Shown one piece after another: positions 6,306 to 6,550 of a DNA stretch of 6,550 nt. The notes under the pieces are model-generated. The model was not told the origin of the DNA. It ran no database searches and saw only the letters and a program-made list of their open reading frames with translations. Both the position numbers and the translations under genes were made by a program. The stretch's first letter is position 1. Each line of letters starts with the position of its first letter. The stretch covers positions 1-6,550 of the forward strand of contig JAEDOB010000130.1 of NCBI GenBank assembly GCA_016302225.1. Reading direction: 5' to 3'. Origin of the DNA: Oscillospiraceae bacterium. Lineage in GTDB: Bacteria; Bacillota; Clostridia; Oscillospirales; Ruminococcaceae.

Positions 6306-6343
6306 GGCTCCCTCGGCAGTGAATTTTTGCTGCCGGGGGAGCT
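6306..6343. terminator. Terminator hairpin between convergent genes, probably bidirectional
   Basis: A 14-bp stem pairs 6306-6319 with 6330-6343 (twelve Watson-Crick and two G-U pairs) around a 10-base loop. It lies 21 bases after the stop at 6284 and 9 bases after the minus-strand stop at 6353. On the minus strand it is followed by TTTGTTT, a fair terminator tract. On the plus strand the tail GATTTAGCGTTATTT is weaker. Confidence 0.75.
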
Positions 6344-6352
6344 GATTTAGCG

Positions 6353-6550
6353 TTATTTGGATTTATTTGCTAATGCCTGCACTTCTTCTAAGGAAAGCTT
6401 AGTTAATTCGGATATATCTTCAAAACTCATAATACCCCGTGTTATTAAGCCATTAGCTATTTCTATTGATTTTCCTTTTTCGCCTTCCATTCTGCCTTCA
6501 TTGCACATCTCTTCATTGATCCTGCACATAAATCTCACTCCTTCATTGGT
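6353..6550 (-). CDS. C-terminal end of a second Rpn-like gene (partial, runs off the window)
   Basis: The minus-strand frame is open from the window edge to TAA (6355-6353). It reads TNEGVRFMCRINEEMCNEG, then the charged GRMEGEKGK linker and a helical tail with MSFEDISELTKL and SLEEVQALANK. Glu-Gly-Arg/Lys linkers followed by an 'xEDIxxxTxLSxEEV' tail are typical of the C-terminus of Rpn / PD-(D/E)XK transposase-like proteins in Clostridia, and the nuclease core would lie outside the window. An alternative is a free-standing 58-residue gene starting at ATG 6529, since AAGGAG (6543-6538) stands eight bases before it. I favour the longer gene because the frame continues upstream with family-like sequence. 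Codon use is AT-rich, like the Rpn-like gene at the other end. Confidence 0.6.
   Translation of the reverse strand, partial: TNEGVRFMCRINEEMCNEGRMEGEKGKSIEIANGLITRGIMSFEDISELTKLSLEEVQALANKSK

Overview
The window looks like a piece of a spore-forming or spore-gene-carrying Clostridia chromosome, most likely Ruminococcus/Oscillospiraceae-like. The reasons are near-consensus AGGAGG ribosome binding sites, an Rpn-type nuclease with a GRAE-repeat tail (common in that group), and a two-gene unit related to the clostridial spore cortex-lytic enzyme SleC. The genus is an inference; no rRNA or other marker gene is present.

Layout. Bases 1-83 hold what may be the last codons of an upstream gene, followed by a strong intrinsic terminator. 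Bases 111-1019 hold a sigma-A-like promoter, a ribosome binding site and an AT-rich gene for a PD-(D/E)XK (Rpn/transposase-like) nuclease, whose tail is encoded by six 12-base repeats. Bases 1038-1112 carry a decayed fragment of a second copy of that same gene family. Bases 1171-4203 encode a 1010-residue protein that joins a family 2 glycosyltransferase, a HAD-type hydrolase and a conserved C-terminal domain of unknown role; it probably works in cell-surface polysaccharide synthesis. Bases 4203-4265 form an intergenic region with a good match to a mother-cell sporulation promoter (sigma-K type) and an imperfect palindrome. Bases 4266-6284 form a two-gene operon: a 210-residue carboxypeptidase-regulatory-like (beta-sandwich) protein, then a 457-residue SpoIID-like protein with three peptidoglycan-binding repeats. 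Bases 6306-6343 are a 14-bp hairpin placed between convergent genes. Bases 6353-6550 (minus strand) carry the tail of another Rpn-like gene that runs off the window.

How it fits together. The best-supported functional unit is 4203-6284. A mother-cell promoter would drive a split SleC-like module that has no visible Sec signal peptide, as expected for a protein made in the mother cell and laid down around the forespore. The glycosyltransferase gene just upstream could be a separate cell-envelope gene. The Rpn-type genes at both ends and the remnant between the first two genes are accessory, lower-GC DNA and suggest repeated duplication and decay of this family around a more stable core.
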